A program made the position numbers and the translations under genes. DNA of 64,000 nucleotides, from contig JANXOM010000253.1 in the NCBI GenBank assembly GCA_025353585.1, positions 1 through 64,000 on the forward strand. Reading direction: 5' to 3'. How positions within the stretch are numbered: the first letter of the stretch is position 1; each line of letters opens with the position of its first letter. A model generated the notes under the pieces. The model did no database searches and had not been told where the DNA came from. It saw nothing but the letters and a program-made list of their open reading frames with translations. Shown here piece after piece: positions 1-8,976 of this stretch. The DNA is from Deltaproteobacteria bacterium (lineage in GTDB: Bacteria; Myxococcota_A; Polyangia; Haliangiales; Haliangiaceae).

Positions 1-966
1 GTGCACGAGCCGGCCGTGTCCGGGGATGGCCCGCGGCTCCGGGTGGTGACGACCGGCGAGAGCGACGACCGCGACGTGGCGCGGCTCGTGGAGCCCGAGC
101 GACCGCCCGTGACGTTCGCCGACGTCGGCGGCCTCGATGACGTCAAGACGCAGATCGAGAAGCGGATCATCCTGCCGTTCCAGAAGCCGGCGCTGTTCGC
201 GAAGTTCAAGAAGAAGGCGGGCGGCGGCATCCTCATGTACGGCCCGCCGGGGTGCGGCAAGACGCTGCTCGCGCGCGCCACGGCCGGGCAGTGCAAGGCC
301 ACGTTCGTCAACATCGCGATCGAGGACGTCCTCGACATGTACATCGGCGAGAGCGAGCGCAAGCTGCACGCGCTCTTCGAGAAGGCGCGCAGCTCCACGC
401 CGACCGTGATGTTCTTCGACGAGCTCGAGGCGCTCGCGGGGAAGCGGCAGTACGCGCGCGCGGATTCGTCGTCGAAGCTCGTGAGCCATTTTCTGTCGGA
501 GATGGATGGCTTCGCGCAGAACAACGCGGGCGTGCTGATCCTCGCCGCCACCAACGTGCCGTGGGCCATCGACCCCGCGTTCCGTCGGCCGGGCCGCTTC
601 GACCGCGTGCTGTTCGTGCCGCCGCCGGACCGCGTGGCGCGCGCGTCGATCCTGAAGATCCTGCTCTCGGGGCGGCCCGCCGCCGCGAGCCTCGACCTCG
701 ACGTGCTCGCCGTGAAGACCTCCGGCTTCTCGGGCGCGGACCTCGAGAACCTCGTGGACACGGCCGCCGACCGCGCGATCGCCGCGTCGCTCGAGCGCAA
801 CACCGAGGTGCCGATCGACGCGGGCCACCTCGCGTCGGCGCTCGCCGAGGTGAAGCCCACGACGATCGAGTGGCTCACCACCGCGCGGAACTACGCGCGC
901 TACGCCAACGAGGGCGGCCAGTACGACGAGGTCCTCGAGTTCCTGCGCCGCCACGGGAAATCATGA
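1..966 (+). CDS. AAA family ATPase (possibly 5'-partial)
   Basis: A single AAA+ ATPase module, probably a protein-remodelling or membrane-associated motor of the VPS4/FtsH/Cdc48 class. Visible motifs are the pre-Walker 'VTFADVGGLDDVK', Walker A GPPGCGKT at about residues 81-88, Walker B VMFFDE near 136, a sensor-1 'AATN' and the arginine-finger stretch 'RRPGRFDR'. There is no protease domain. The reading frame is open from the first base. A GTG at position 1 could be the start, but the N-terminus may lie upstream of the window. Its TGA overlaps the ATG of the downstream membrane protein (ATGA), so the two are probably translationally coupled and the membrane protein may be its anchor. The substrate is unknown. 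Confidence 0.85.
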   Translation: MHEPAVSGDGPRLRVVTTGESDDRDVARLVEPERPPVTFADVGGLDDVKTQIEKRIILPFQKPALFAKFKKKAGGGILMYGPPGCGKTLLARATAGQCKATFVNIAIEDVLDMYIGESERKLHALFEKARSSTPTVMFFDELEALAGKRQYARADSSSKLVSHFLSEMDGFAQNNAGVLILAATNVPWAIDPAFRRPGRFDRVLFVPPPDRVARASILKILLSGRPAAASLDLDVLAVKTSGFSGADLENLVDTAADRAIAASLERNTEVPIDAGHLASALAEVKPTTIEWLTTARNYARYANEGGQYDEVLEFLRRHGKS

Positions 967-1442
967 GCGCCTACCACATCGCCGACGTGCCCCTCGAGAC
1001 GTCGCTCTCCGCGTACGTCGTGCGCCCGCAGGTCCCGCTCGCGGCGGCCATGTTCGCCGGCGCGTGGCTGGCGTGGCCCTGGTTCGCGTTCAACGCGATC
1101 GCGATGGGCAGCCCGACCCGGAAGAAGGAGGTCGCGCTGTGCGCGGGCGCGTTCGCCGGCACGCTCGTGCTCGCGGTGGTCCTCGTGGCGCTCGTGCGCA
1201 CGGGCGTGATCACGAGCTCACTGTGGTGGCGGCTCGGGCTCACCGCGATCGTCGCCTTCAAGCTCACGATGAGCTACTACATCTCGACGGTGCAGGAGCG
1301 GACGTTTCACGTGTACCAGTACTACGGCGGCAAGTTGACCAGCGGACGCGTCGCGCTCATCGGCGGCTATCTGGCGCGCGAGATCGTGCTCGGGCTCGTC
1401 GCGGGCCCGGTGTGGGCGATCATCGTGTCCGGCGGGATCTAG
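963..1442 (+). CDS. Small integral membrane protein coupled to AAA ATPase
   Basis: A protein of 159 residues with about four hydrophobic segments: near residues 24-42 ('AAAMFAGAWLAWPWFAF'), 55-80, 90-105 and 135-158. I recognise no named family. The ATG start overlaps the stop of the AAA ATPase by 4 nt, and the TPR gene begins 13 nt after its stop. The three therefore look like one operon. A role as membrane partner of the ATPase is inferred from context only. Confidence 0.7.
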   Translation: MSAYHIADVPLETSLSAYVVRPQVPLAAAMFAGAWLAWPWFAFNAIAMGSPTRKKEVALCAGAFAGTLVLAVVLVALVRTGVITSSLWWRLGLTAIVAFKLTMSYYISTVQERTFHVYQYYGGKLTSGRVALIGGYLAREIVLGLVAGPVWAIIVSGGI

Positions 1443-1455
1443 GGAGCCAGGAAGC

Positions 1456-2388
1456 ATGGAAGAGCGACAGATCCAGGTCCTGCTCGAGCAGGCCTACGCG
1501 CAGCGGCAGCTCAGCAACTGGAAGGGCGCGATCGACCTGTGCCAGCGCGCGCTCGCGATCGATCCGGACAACGGCAAGGCGCACGCGGCGCTCGGCGTGT
1601 CGCTGCTCGGCGCGCGCCGGCTCTCGGCCGCGCTCGTGGAGATGCGCATCGCGCTCGGCCTCGACGGCAACGAGCCGTACGTCCACTACGCGGCGGCGAT
1701 GATCCTGCGCGCGGCGCGCAAGCTCGACGACGCGTGGGCCCACTGCCTGATCGCGATCGGCGACGCGGAGGCCGACGCCGGCGCGTACGTGCTCGGCGCG
1801 CAGATCCAGGTGCTGCTCGGCGATCGCGCGAAGGCGCGCGAGCTCCTCGGCGAGGCCCTCGAGCTCGAGGCGGCGCACACGGGCGCGCTCACGCAGCTCG
1901 CGCGGCTCGAGCTGAGCGTGGGCAATCACGCGACGGCGGCCGAGCGGGCGCTCGCGGCGCTGCAGTCGGCGCCAGGGAACACCGATGCGCACGTCGTGGC
2001 GGGGCTCGTCGACCTCGCGCGCGGCGATGTGGCGTCGGCCGAGACGCACGCGCGGTTCGTGCTGACCCAGGACGGCAACGACGAGGGCGGCCTCGGCTTG
2101 TTCGTCGCGATCAAGGTGCGGCGGAGCCCGGTGCTCGGGCTGTGGTGGCGGCTCAACTCGTGGCTGACGACGGGCGACGACGGTCGGCGCGTGGCGCTGA
2201 TGATCGCGATGTTCGTGCTGGCGCGCGTGCTCATCATCGTGACCGACGAGGCGGGCTTCCCGACGGTGTCGCGCGCGCTGTGGTTCGTGTGGCTCGGGAC
2301 CTGTGTCTACACGTGGATCGGGCCGCTGGTGTTCCGCTACTGGCTCAAGCAGGAGCTCGACGACGTGAAGCTCGATCCCACGTTCTAG
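1456..2388 (+). CDS. TPR-repeat protein with C-terminal membrane segments
   Basis: A protein of 310 residues. About six tetratricopeptide-like helical repeats fill residues 5-220, for example 'GAIDLCQRALAIDPDNGKAH' followed by similar 34-residue units. The last 80 residues contain two hydrophobic stretches ('MIAMFVLARVLIIV' and 'ALWFVWLGTCVYTWIGPLVF'), so the TPR part is probably a membrane-tethered scaffold. A GGAG-like site ('agggagccagga') precedes the ATG. It is third in the AAA ATPase / membrane protein / TPR operon, which suggests a small membrane-associated chaperone or assembly complex. Function is otherwise unknown. Confidence 0.75.
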   Translation: MEERQIQVLLEQAYAQRQLSNWKGAIDLCQRALAIDPDNGKAHAALGVSLLGARRLSAALVEMRIALGLDGNEPYVHYAAAMILRAARKLDDAWAHCLIAIGDAEADAGAYVLGAQIQVLLGDRAKARELLGEALELEAAHTGALTQLARLELSVGNHATAAERALAALQSAPGNTDAHVVAGLVDLARGDVASAETHARFVLTQDGNDEGGLGLFVAIKVRRSPVLGLWWRLNSWLTTGDDGRRVALMIAMFVLARVLIIVTDEAGFPTVSRALWFVWLGTCVYTWIGPLVFRYWLKQELDDVKLDPTF

Positions 2389-2401
2389 CCGCGCGGCCGC
2401 G

Positions 2402-3892
2402 TCACGTGAGCTCGACGCGGTAGCGCGCCTTCCCGTCGATGCCCCAGAGCTGCACGACGAGCGCCTCGCGGGAGACGTCGAGGGTCCCGAAGCTCTGCAG
2501 GCCGTCCCACGGCGCGAGGTTGGCCTGGCCCGGCGGCGGCGCCCACTGGAACGCGATCTCGGGGCCGAACGTGGCGTCGAGCGGGTTCGGCCCGAAGGTG
2601 CCGGCGTGGATCGGGCCCGCGATGAACTCCCAGAACGGATCGAAGTCGGTGACGGTCGCGCGCCGTGGCTCGTAGTGGTGGGCGGCCGCGTAGTGGACGT
2701 CGGCGGTGAGCCAGACGACGCCGGTGACGCCGGCCGCCTTGATGCCGGCGAGGATCGCGGCCAGCTCGTGCTCGCGGCCGGTGAGCGCGGGCGTGCCATC
2801 GGCGAAGCCCTCGATGCGGGCGTCGTCGGGGCCATCGCCGATGCGCACGCCGATCGGCTGGTCGCACGCGATGATCTTCCAGCGCGCGGTGGAGCGGGCG
2901 AGGGCGGCGATCGTCTCGCGGACCTGCGCGGCGCCGAGCATGGCGGTGCCCGCGCCGCGGTCGTTCGGCGAGCGGAACGAGCGGCAGTCGAGGACGACGA
3001 CGTCGAGCAGCGGGCCGTAGCGCACGACGCGCTGCACGGGGCCCGGCGGCATGGGCGTCCACTCGAGCATCGCGCGGCGGGCGTAGCCGGCGAGCGTGGA
3101 GGCGTCGCGCTCGCGCGTGTAGCGCGGATCGTCGAGCTGCTCGCCGGGCCACCAGTTGTCGTGCGTCTCGTGGTCGTCCCACTGCGCGAGGATCGGGACC
3201 TCGCGGGCGAGCGCCTGCACGTGCTCGTCCTCGAGGTTGTAGGCGAAGCGGGCGCGGAAATCGTCGATCTCCTGCGCGACGCGGGCCACGCGCTCGTTCG
3301 ACACGTTCGTCCACACGCGGCCATCGGGGAGCGTCTTCGTGGGGAGGATCGGGCCGTCGCCGTAGATCATGTCGCCCGAGTGCAGGAGAAACGCGGGGCG
3401 GGCGGCGAGGAGGGCCGCGTAGCCGCGCATGCCGCCCCACGCGGGGTTGCGGCCGTAGCCCTGGCCGCACGTGTCCCCGGTCCACGCGAAGCGGAACGGC
3501 GCGTCGCTCGCCGCCGGCGTGACGAACGTGCCGGCGACGACGTCGCTCGTGCCGCGGGCGGCCTCGCGCTCGAACCGCACGCGGTAGGCGATGGTCTGGC
3601 CGGCGGGCAAGGCGGGGAGGGCCACGGTCGCCGCGAAGCCGGCGTCGGGGCCGACGACGGGGCCGCGCACGGTGCCGCGCTGGCGGGAGCCGGCGGCGGT
3701 CTCCCAGTCGACGAGCATGCGCGCGGGCTCGTCGCAGCGGGCCCAGACGAGGGCGCGACCGGTCTGGACATCGCCCGCCTGGACGCCGTGCGTGACGCGC
3801 GGGCGCGAGGCCTGGATCAGCGGCGCGCGCGTACATGCGTAGAGGCCGGCCGCCGACAGCGCCCCACCGACGAAGCCGCGACGCGTGATCAT
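2402..3892 (-). CDS. Alkaline phosphatase D (PhoD)-like phosphodiesterase, Tat-exported
   Basis: A secreted metallophosphatase of the PhoD family, 496 residues. The chosen start gives 'MITRRGFVGGALSAAGLYAC', a twin-arginine signal with a following Cys, so export is through Tat and possibly with lipid attachment. An N-terminal beta-sandwich ('THGVQAGDVQTGRALVWARCDEPARM') precedes the metal site. Metal-binding motifs are 'WTGDTCGQG', 'HSGDMIYGDGP', 'QWDDHETHDNWW' and 'WLTADVHYAAAHHYEP'. This is the usual PhoD order for Fe3+/Ca2+ phosphodiesterases that release phosphate from organic esters. It is convergent with the TPR gene and starts 36 bp from the divergent carboxypeptidase gene. I see no Pho box. 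Confidence 0.9.
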   Translation of the reverse strand: MITRRGFVGGALSAAGLYACTRAPLIQASRPRVTHGVQAGDVQTGRALVWARCDEPARMLVDWETAAGSRQRGTVRGPVVGPDAGFAATVALPALPAGQTIAYRVRFEREAARGTSDVVAGTFVTPAASDAPFRFAWTGDTCGQGYGRNPAWGGMRGYAALLAARPAFLLHSGDMIYGDGPILPTKTLPDGRVWTNVSNERVARVAQEIDDFRARFAYNLEDEHVQALAREVPILAQWDDHETHDNWWPGEQLDDPRYTRERDASTLAGYARRAMLEWTPMPPGPVQRVVRYGPLLDVVVLDCRSFRSPNDRGAGTAMLGAAQVRETIAALARSTARWKIIACDQPIGVRIGDGPDDARIEGFADGTPALTGREHELAAILAGIKAAGVTGVVWLTADVHYAAAHHYEPRRATVTDFDPFWEFIAGPIHAGTFGPNPLDATFGPEIAFQWAPPPGQANLAPWDGLQSFGTLDVSREALVVQLWGIDGKARYRVELT

Positions 3893-3928
3893 GCCGGCCA
3901 ACGGTACCCGATCGGCTATGCTTGAAGC

Positions 3929-5188
3929 GTGCTGCAACGCGAAGTGATCGGACGACCGACTGCGCGGTGGATCGGGCTCGCGGCGCTCGGCGTCGGGCTG
4001 TGTACGGCGGCGCTCCTGGCATCACCGGCGCGGCGGCCCGCGTCCCCGGTGGTGCGCGTGGCCATCCGCGTCGACTGCCGTGACGCGGCAGCATGCGCGC
4101 TCGCCGAATCCTGGTCCGATGACGTGTGGAGCGAGGAGCGCGGCGCGGGTCTACCGCTCGACCTCGTGGTGGCCAGCGATCGGCTCCCGCTGCTCGCCGC
4201 GCAGGGCGTGACCTGGCAGGTCCTCGTCGCCGACATCGACGCGGTCGCGGCCGACGAGCACGCGCGGCTCGCGCAGCCGGCGGTGGCGGACAAGGGCGGC
4301 GACTGGTTCGCCGAGTACCGCGACTACAAGGCGATCACCACGCACCTCGAGGAGCTGACGGCGCTCGCGCCGGGCCTCGTGTCGATGCAGGCGATCGGCA
4401 ACTCCCTCGAGAACCGGCCGCTGTGGGCGTTGAAGTTCGGCGGCAGCGCGCCCGGCAGCACGAAGATGATGGTCAACGGGACGCAGCACGCGCGCGAATG
4501 GATCGCGGCGATGACCACGACGTGCGTCGCCGACCGGCTGATCCGCGGGTACGCGACGGATCCCGCGATCCGGGACTTCGTCGATCACACGGAGCTGTGG
4601 GTCGTGCCGGTCGTGAACCCGGACGGCTACCAGTACAGCTGGAGCACGAACCGCTACTGGCGGAAGAACAAGCGCGACAACCACGGCGTCGATCTCAACC
4701 GCAACTTCGACCTCGCGTTCGGCGGCGCCGGCTCGAGCGGGCTCAAGGCCGCGGAGAACTACCGCGGGCCGTCCGCGTTCTCCGAGCCGGAGTCGGCGGC
4801 GATCCGCGATCTCATGCTGCGCGAGAAGTTCGCGCTCAGCATCGACTTCCACGCCTACAGCCAGCTGCTCCTCTACCCGTGGTCGTACTCGAGCAAGCCG
4901 GCGAAGGATCGCGACAAGCTGGCGGCGATCGGCGACCGCATGGCGTCGGCGATGTACGCGACGCACCAGGTCTCGTACAAGCTCATCTCGGGCGTGGAGC
5001 TGTACCCGGCGTCCGGCTCGCTGATGGACTGGGCGTACGGCGAGGCCGGCGCCCTCGCGTACACGATCGAGCTGCGGCCGAAGGGCCCGGGCGGTCGGGC
5101 CGGCTTCGTGCTGCCGCCGAGCGAGATCCGTCCGACGTGCGATGAAGGCCTCGCGGCGGTGCTCGAGCTGCGCCGTTCGTATCGGTAG
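3929..5188 (+). CDS. Zinc carboxypeptidase, M14 family
   Basis: An exported M14 metallocarboxypeptidase of 419 residues. After a GTG start comes a hydrophobic segment (residues 14-31) acting as signal or anchor, then a propeptide-like region to about residue 120. Zinc ligands are in 'HAREW' (His and Glu near residues 187 and 190) and 'DFHAY' (His near 308). The catalytic Glu is in 'YTIELRP' near 379. Substrate-site motifs 'VVNPDGYQYSW' and 'GVDLNRNF' match the carboxypeptidase A/B and T subfamily. It probably trims peptides outside the cytoplasm, in keeping with a predatory or proteolytic lifestyle. It diverges from the PhoD-like gene. Confidence 0.92.
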   Translation: MLQREVIGRPTARWIGLAALGVGLCTAALLASPARRPASPVVRVAIRVDCRDAAACALAESWSDDVWSEERGAGLPLDLVVASDRLPLLAAQGVTWQVLVADIDAVAADEHARLAQPAVADKGGDWFAEYRDYKAITTHLEELTALAPGLVSMQAIGNSLENRPLWALKFGGSAPGSTKMMVNGTQHAREWIAAMTTTCVADRLIRGYATDPAIRDFVDHTELWVVPVVNPDGYQYSWSTNRYWRKNKRDNHGVDLNRNFDLAFGGAGSSGLKAAENYRGPSAFSEPESAAIRDLMLREKFALSIDFHAYSQLLLYPWSYSSKPAKDRDKLAAIGDRMASAMYATHQVSYKLISGVELYPASGSLMDWAYGEAGALAYTIELRPKGPGGRAGFVLPPSEIRPTCDEGLAAVLELRRSYR

Positions 5189-5225
5189 CGTACGCTGCGC
5201 TCGCTTGTCGGTCGAACCTCTGCCC

Positions 5226-6098
5226 GGTGTGTCGCGCCCGTCTGCGCACGCGCAGCTCCACGCGATCGTGGTCCTGTGGGGTTGCACGGCGATCCTCGGT
5301 CGACACATCTCGATCAGCGCGGTGCCGCTCGTGTGGTACCGGCTCGTGCTGGTCGTCATCGCGATGGCCGTCCTCGTACCGGCGCGGCGGATCCCGGTGC
5401 GGGTACCGCTGCGCGCGGCGCTGCGCTACGCGATCGTGGGCGCGCTGATCGGCATCCATTGGTTGTGCTTTTACGGCGCGATCAAGCAGGCCGGCGTGGC
5501 GACGGCCGTGATCACGCTATCGACGATCGCGTTCTTCACGGCCGTCTTCGAGCCGATCGTATTTCGACGGCGCGTCGCGGTCGACGAGCTGGTGATCGGC
5601 GCGGTGGTGGTCGTCGGCGTGGCCCTCCTCATCCAGGTCGAGCTCGAGGTCGATGCGCTCGGGCTCGCGCTCGGGTTCGCATCGGCGCTGTTCGCGGCCG
5701 TCTTCAGCACGTTGAACGGGCGTTACACGCGCGACGAGATCCCCGAGCGCTTGATGCTCTACGAGATGAGCGCGGCGGCGATCGTGGTCAGCCTGTGCTT
5801 CCTCGTCGCGCCCGACCAGTTCGTCTCCCCGGCCGCGCTCTCGGGCGCGGACGTGGGCTGGCTCGTGGTCCTCGCCGTGCTGTGCACGGTGGTGCCGCAG
5901 GTGTGGATCCTCCACGTGCTGCGCGTGCTCTCGCCGTTCACCGTCGCTGTCAGCACGAACCTCGAGCCGGTGTACGCGCTGATCCTGACGGCGGTCCTGT
6001 TCCCGGCCGACGCGCCCCTCGGCCTGCGCTTCTACCTGGGCGCCGGCGTCCTGCTCTCGCTCGTCGTCATCAACGGCGTGCGCAAGAGCCTGAAGTAG
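5226..6098 (+). CDS. DMT-superfamily EamA-type transporter
   Basis: An inner-membrane permease of about 290 residues with ten hydrophobic segments forming two EamA repeats, the usual length and fold for drug/metabolite exporters. The second repeat starts near 'GLALGFASALFAAVFSTLNGRY'. The start is uncertain: GTG at 5226 is chosen because the first helix follows directly, but TTG at 5205 is possible and an ATG further upstream overlaps the carboxypeptidase gene. There is no clear Shine-Dalgarno. The substrate cannot be told from sequence. Its TAG stop is immediately followed by the first copy of the GGGGACG repeat. Confidence 0.8.
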   Translation, partial: GVSRPSAHAQLHAIVVLWGCTAILGRHISISAVPLVWYRLVLVVIAMAVLVPARRIPVRVPLRAALRYAIVGALIGIHWLCFYGAIKQAGVATAVITLSTIAFFTAVFEPIVFRRRVAVDELVIGAVVVVGVALLIQVELEVDALGLALGFASALFAAVFSTLNGRYTRDEIPERLMLYEMSAAAIVVSLCFLVAPDQFVSPAALSGADVGWLVVLAVLCTVVPQVWILHVLRVLSPFTVAVSTNLEPVYALILTAVLFPADAPLGLRFYLGAGVLLSLVVINGVRKSLK

Positions 6099-6100
6099 GG

Positions 6101-6194
6101 GGGGACGCTGTCAAGTTTGTCAACTCTGCCAAGATCAGGTTCGCCAATGATTCCGTCGGCTTGATCGGGGACGCTGTCAATTCTGTCACCTCTG
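6101..6194 (+). repeat. REP-like repeat pair, family A, left side
   Basis: Two direct copies of a motif beginning GGGGACGCTGTCAA lie at 6101-6127 and 6167-6194, separated by about 39 bp. The first copy is the exact reverse complement of a copy at 6998-7024. They fill the gap between the transporter stop and the start of the ATPase gene. The shape resembles REP elements mobilised by RAYT transposases (inference). Confidence 0.75.
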
Positions 6195-6227
6195 GGCGAA
6201 GCGCGTCGGTCACCGGTATCCTGCCCC

Positions 6228-6998
6228 ATGGCTCGTCGGCGCAGCCCAGACGACGGACATGGCTTCCTGCGCGCGATCCGCCTCGAGCGGGATCAGGTCG
6301 CGTCGTTCGACGTCTATCCTTTCTCGATCCCCGCGATCCGTCAGCTCGCGGAGCTCGCGCTCGATCCGAAGGTCACGTTCTTCGTCGGTGACAATGGCGC
6401 CGGCAAGTCGACCCTGATCGAAGCGCTCGCCGTCGCGTGCGGCTTCAACGCCGAGGGCGGCACGAAGAACTTCGACTTCGCGACGCGCCGCTCGGAGTCC
6501 GAGCTTCACGCGTTCATCCGCGTCGTGAAAGGCATCCGACGCCCGATGGCCGGCTTCTTCCTGCGTGCCGAGAGCTTCTACAACGTCGCGACCGAGATGG
6601 AGAACCTCGGCGTCCAGTACGGCGACATCTCGATGCACGCCCAGTCGCATGGCGAATCCTTCCTCGCGCTCGCGCGCGATGGGTTCCGGGACAATGGCCT
6701 CTACTTGCTCGACGAGCCGGAAGCGGCGCTCTCGCCTCAACGACTGCTGTCTCTCCTGGCCATCATCCATCGACTGGTCGAGACGACGGGGAGCCAGTTT
6801 GTCATCGCGACGCATTCGCCGATCCTGATGGCGTATCCGGGCGCTCGGATCTACCAGCTCGACGCAGCGGGCATCGCGCCCATCGCGTACGAGGTGACAG
6901 AGCACTTCCGCATCACGCGCGACTTCTTGAACCACCGGCAGAGCTATTTCGCGAACCTGTTTGCGCCGCCGGGAGGCGAACCCGAAGCGGACTCGTGA
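6228..6998 (+). CDS. ABC-like AAA ATPase (COG3910-type), inside inverted repeats
   Basis: A soluble single-domain ATPase of 256 residues with the ABC/SMC nucleotide-binding fold. It has Walker A 'GDNGAGKST' (near residue 54), a signature-like 'SHGESFL', Walker B 'LYLLDEPEAALSP' and an H-loop 'ATHSPIL'. There is no transmembrane or nuclease domain, and length and motif order fit the uncharacterised COG3910-type group. It is flanked on both sides by family A repeats. The last base of its TGA is the first base of the right-hand repeat. Codon use looks slightly less GC-extreme than its neighbours (for example 'gacaatggc', 'ttgctcgac'), consistent with mobility. The biological role is unknown. Confidence 0.85.
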   Translation: MARRRSPDDGHGFLRAIRLERDQVASFDVYPFSIPAIRQLAELALDPKVTFFVGDNGAGKSTLIEALAVACGFNAEGGTKNFDFATRRSESELHAFIRVVKGIRRPMAGFFLRAESFYNVATEMENLGVQYGDISMHAQSHGESFLALARDGFRDNGLYLLDEPEAALSPQRLLSLLAIIHRLVETTGSQFVIATHSPILMAYPGARIYQLDAAGIAPIAYEVTEHFRITRDFLNHRQSYFANLFAPPGGEPEADS

Positions 6999-7090
6999 GA
7001 GTTGACAAACTTGACAGCGTCCCCGGTCAAGGTGCTGACTTTGTTCGTCATCATGCCGGAGCTGGAGTTGACAAACATGACAGCGTCCCC
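6998..7090 (-). repeat. REP-like repeat pair, family A, right side
   Basis: Two copies in reverse orientation lie at 6998-7024 and 7065-7090, both ending GACAGCGTCCCC on the plus strand. The first is a perfect 27-bp inverse of 6101-6127. The second differs slightly (ACATGACAG for ACTTGACAG). Together with the left pair they form a forward-forward / reverse-reverse bracket around the ATPase gene. Confidence 0.75.
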
Positions 7091-7158
7091 GGGGGGCGCC
7101 CGGGGGGCGGAGGGCCGTGGCGTTTCACATGGTCGAGGCAATGTGACACCGTGCGCGC

Positions 7159-8949
7159 ATGGCCGCTCGCCTCGATCTCTTGCTTCTGCTCGCCTCCTCG
7201 GCGTCCCTGCTCGCGTGCTCGGCTCCGGCCGCGCCGCCACCCGCCGCGCCGGCGAGGCTCCCGCCCGCGCTCGGGCATGGCCCGGTCATGCAGCCCGGCG
7301 CGGCTGACGCGGCCATCGCGAAGGTCGAGGCCGAGTACCTGGATACGTTCGGCAAGCTGTCGCCCGTCGACGCCACCAACGCCGGCGACCACCGCTTCGA
7401 CGGCGCCTGGCCCGACGTGAGCCCCGCTGGCGACGCGGCCGCGCGCGCCTACGCCCAGGGCGTCCTCGCGAAGCTCGCCGAGATCCCGACCGGCATGCTC
7501 GGCCCGCAGAACCAGATCGACGCGCAGATCCTCGGCGATCAGATGAAGTTCACGCTGTTCGCGCTCGACCAGCTGAAGACGGCGGACCTCGATCCCGCCT
7601 ACTACACCGACATCGTCGGCGAGGGCCTCGACCCCCTCGTCAACCGCAACTTCGGCACGCCCGCGTCGCGCATCGCCGATCTCGCGAAGCGCCTCGATGG
7701 CATCCCGGCCGTCCTCGCCGCCGCGCAGGAGCGCCTCGCGCACCCGGCGAAGGTCAACACCGAGACCGCGATCCAGCAGACCGACGGGCTCATCGATCTC
7801 GTCGAGCACGAGCTCGCCACCCGCTTCCCCGCCGACAAGACGACGCTCGCCGACAGCTCGGCCCGCGCCGCGAAGGCGCTCCACGCGTTCCGCGACTTCC
7901 TCGCGAAGGATCTCCTCGCCCGCTCGGACGGCTCGTTTCGCCTCGGCCGCGAGAAGTTCGCCGCGAAGCTCGCCTTCGTCCTCGAGGACAAGGTCGACAT
8001 CGACGCCATCGCCGCCGGCGCGCACGCGCTCCTCACCGAGACGCAGGAGGCGATGGTCGACACGGCGAAGCAGATCTGGGCCGCCGATCGCCTCGGCCCG
8101 CTGCCGCCGCTCGAGACGCTGGTCCAGCGCAAGGCGTTCGTGAAGAAGGTCCTCGACCTCGTCGCCAAGAATCGCCCCACGAACAAGTCGATCGTCGCCG
8201 ACGCGAAGGGCCTCCTCTCCAAGGCCACCGCCTTCGTGCGCGAGAAGGACCTCGTCCGCGTACCGGACGAGTCGGTCGCGGTCATCGAGATGCCGGAGTA
8301 CCGCCGCGGCGTGGCCATCGCGTACTGCGACTCGTCGGGCCCCCTCGAGAAGACGCCGGAGACGTTCTTCGCCATCGCGCCCACGCCGGCCGACTGGAAG
8401 CCGGACCGCGTGGCGTCGTTCTATCGCGAGTACAACCAGTCGATGCTCGCCGACCTCGCGATCCACGAGGCGATGCCGGGCCACTACCTGCAGCTGATGC
8501 ACAATAACCAGTTCGCCTCGAAGCTGCGCGCGGTGTTCTCGAGCGGCGCGTTCGTCGAAGGCTGGGCCGTGTACAGCGAGTGGCTCATGGCAGAGAAAGG
8601 CTTCGGCGGCCCGCGCGTGAAGCTCGAGCGCCAGAAGATGGTGTTGCGGCTCGCGGCGAACGCGATCCTCGACCACGACATCCACGCCGGCCAGATGGAA
8701 GAGAAGGACGCGCTCGCGCTGATGACGGGCGAGGCGTTCCAGGAGGAGGGAGAGGCCGTCGGCAAGTGGAAGCGCGCCCGCCTGACGAGCGCACAGCTGA
8801 CCACCTACTACTACGGCTTCACCCAGCTGCTGGAGCTGCGCCGCGCCGCCGCCCAGCAACCGGGCTTCACCGAGCGCGCGTTCCACGACCGGCTCCTCTC
8901 GTACGGCTCGCCCGCGATGAAGTTCATCCGCACGCTCATGGCCCCGTAG
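7159..8949 (+). CDS. DUF885-family lipoprotein, putative metallopeptidase
   Basis: A protein of 596 residues with a type II signal peptide (hydrophobic residues 5-19, lipobox 'SLLAC' and Cys20) and a Pro/Ala linker. The mature part is the all-helical DUF885 fold. The conserved motifs are 'HEAMPGHYLQ' near residue 436 and 'VEGWAVYSEW' near 463. In this family they supply the zinc-ligand-like His/Glu residues, and members are considered M32-like or collagenase-like peptidases, although few are characterised. It is preceded by the right-hand family A repeats and followed 27 bp later by another lipoprotein gene in the same direction. Confidence 0.88.
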   Translation: MAARLDLLLLLASSASLLACSAPAAPPPAAPARLPPALGHGPVMQPGAADAAIAKVEAEYLDTFGKLSPVDATNAGDHRFDGAWPDVSPAGDAAARAYAQGVLAKLAEIPTGMLGPQNQIDAQILGDQMKFTLFALDQLKTADLDPAYYTDIVGEGLDPLVNRNFGTPASRIADLAKRLDGIPAVLAAAQERLAHPAKVNTETAIQQTDGLIDLVEHELATRFPADKTTLADSSARAAKALHAFRDFLAKDLLARSDGSFRLGREKFAAKLAFVLEDKVDIDAIAAGAHALLTETQEAMVDTAKQIWAADRLGPLPPLETLVQRKAFVKKVLDLVAKNRPTNKSIVADAKGLLSKATAFVREKDLVRVPDESVAVIEMPEYRRGVAIAYCDSSGPLEKTPETFFAIAPTPADWKPDRVASFYREYNQSMLADLAIHEAMPGHYLQLMHNNQFASKLRAVFSSGAFVEGWAVYSEWLMAEKGFGGPRVKLERQKMVLRLAANAILDHDIHAGQMEEKDALALMTGEAFQEEGEAVGKWKRARLTSAQLTTYYYGFTQLLELRRAAAQQPGFTERAFHDRLLSYGSPAMKFIRTLMAP

Positions 8950-8976
8950 CACGAGGTTTGTGTAGGCTGTTGAGCG

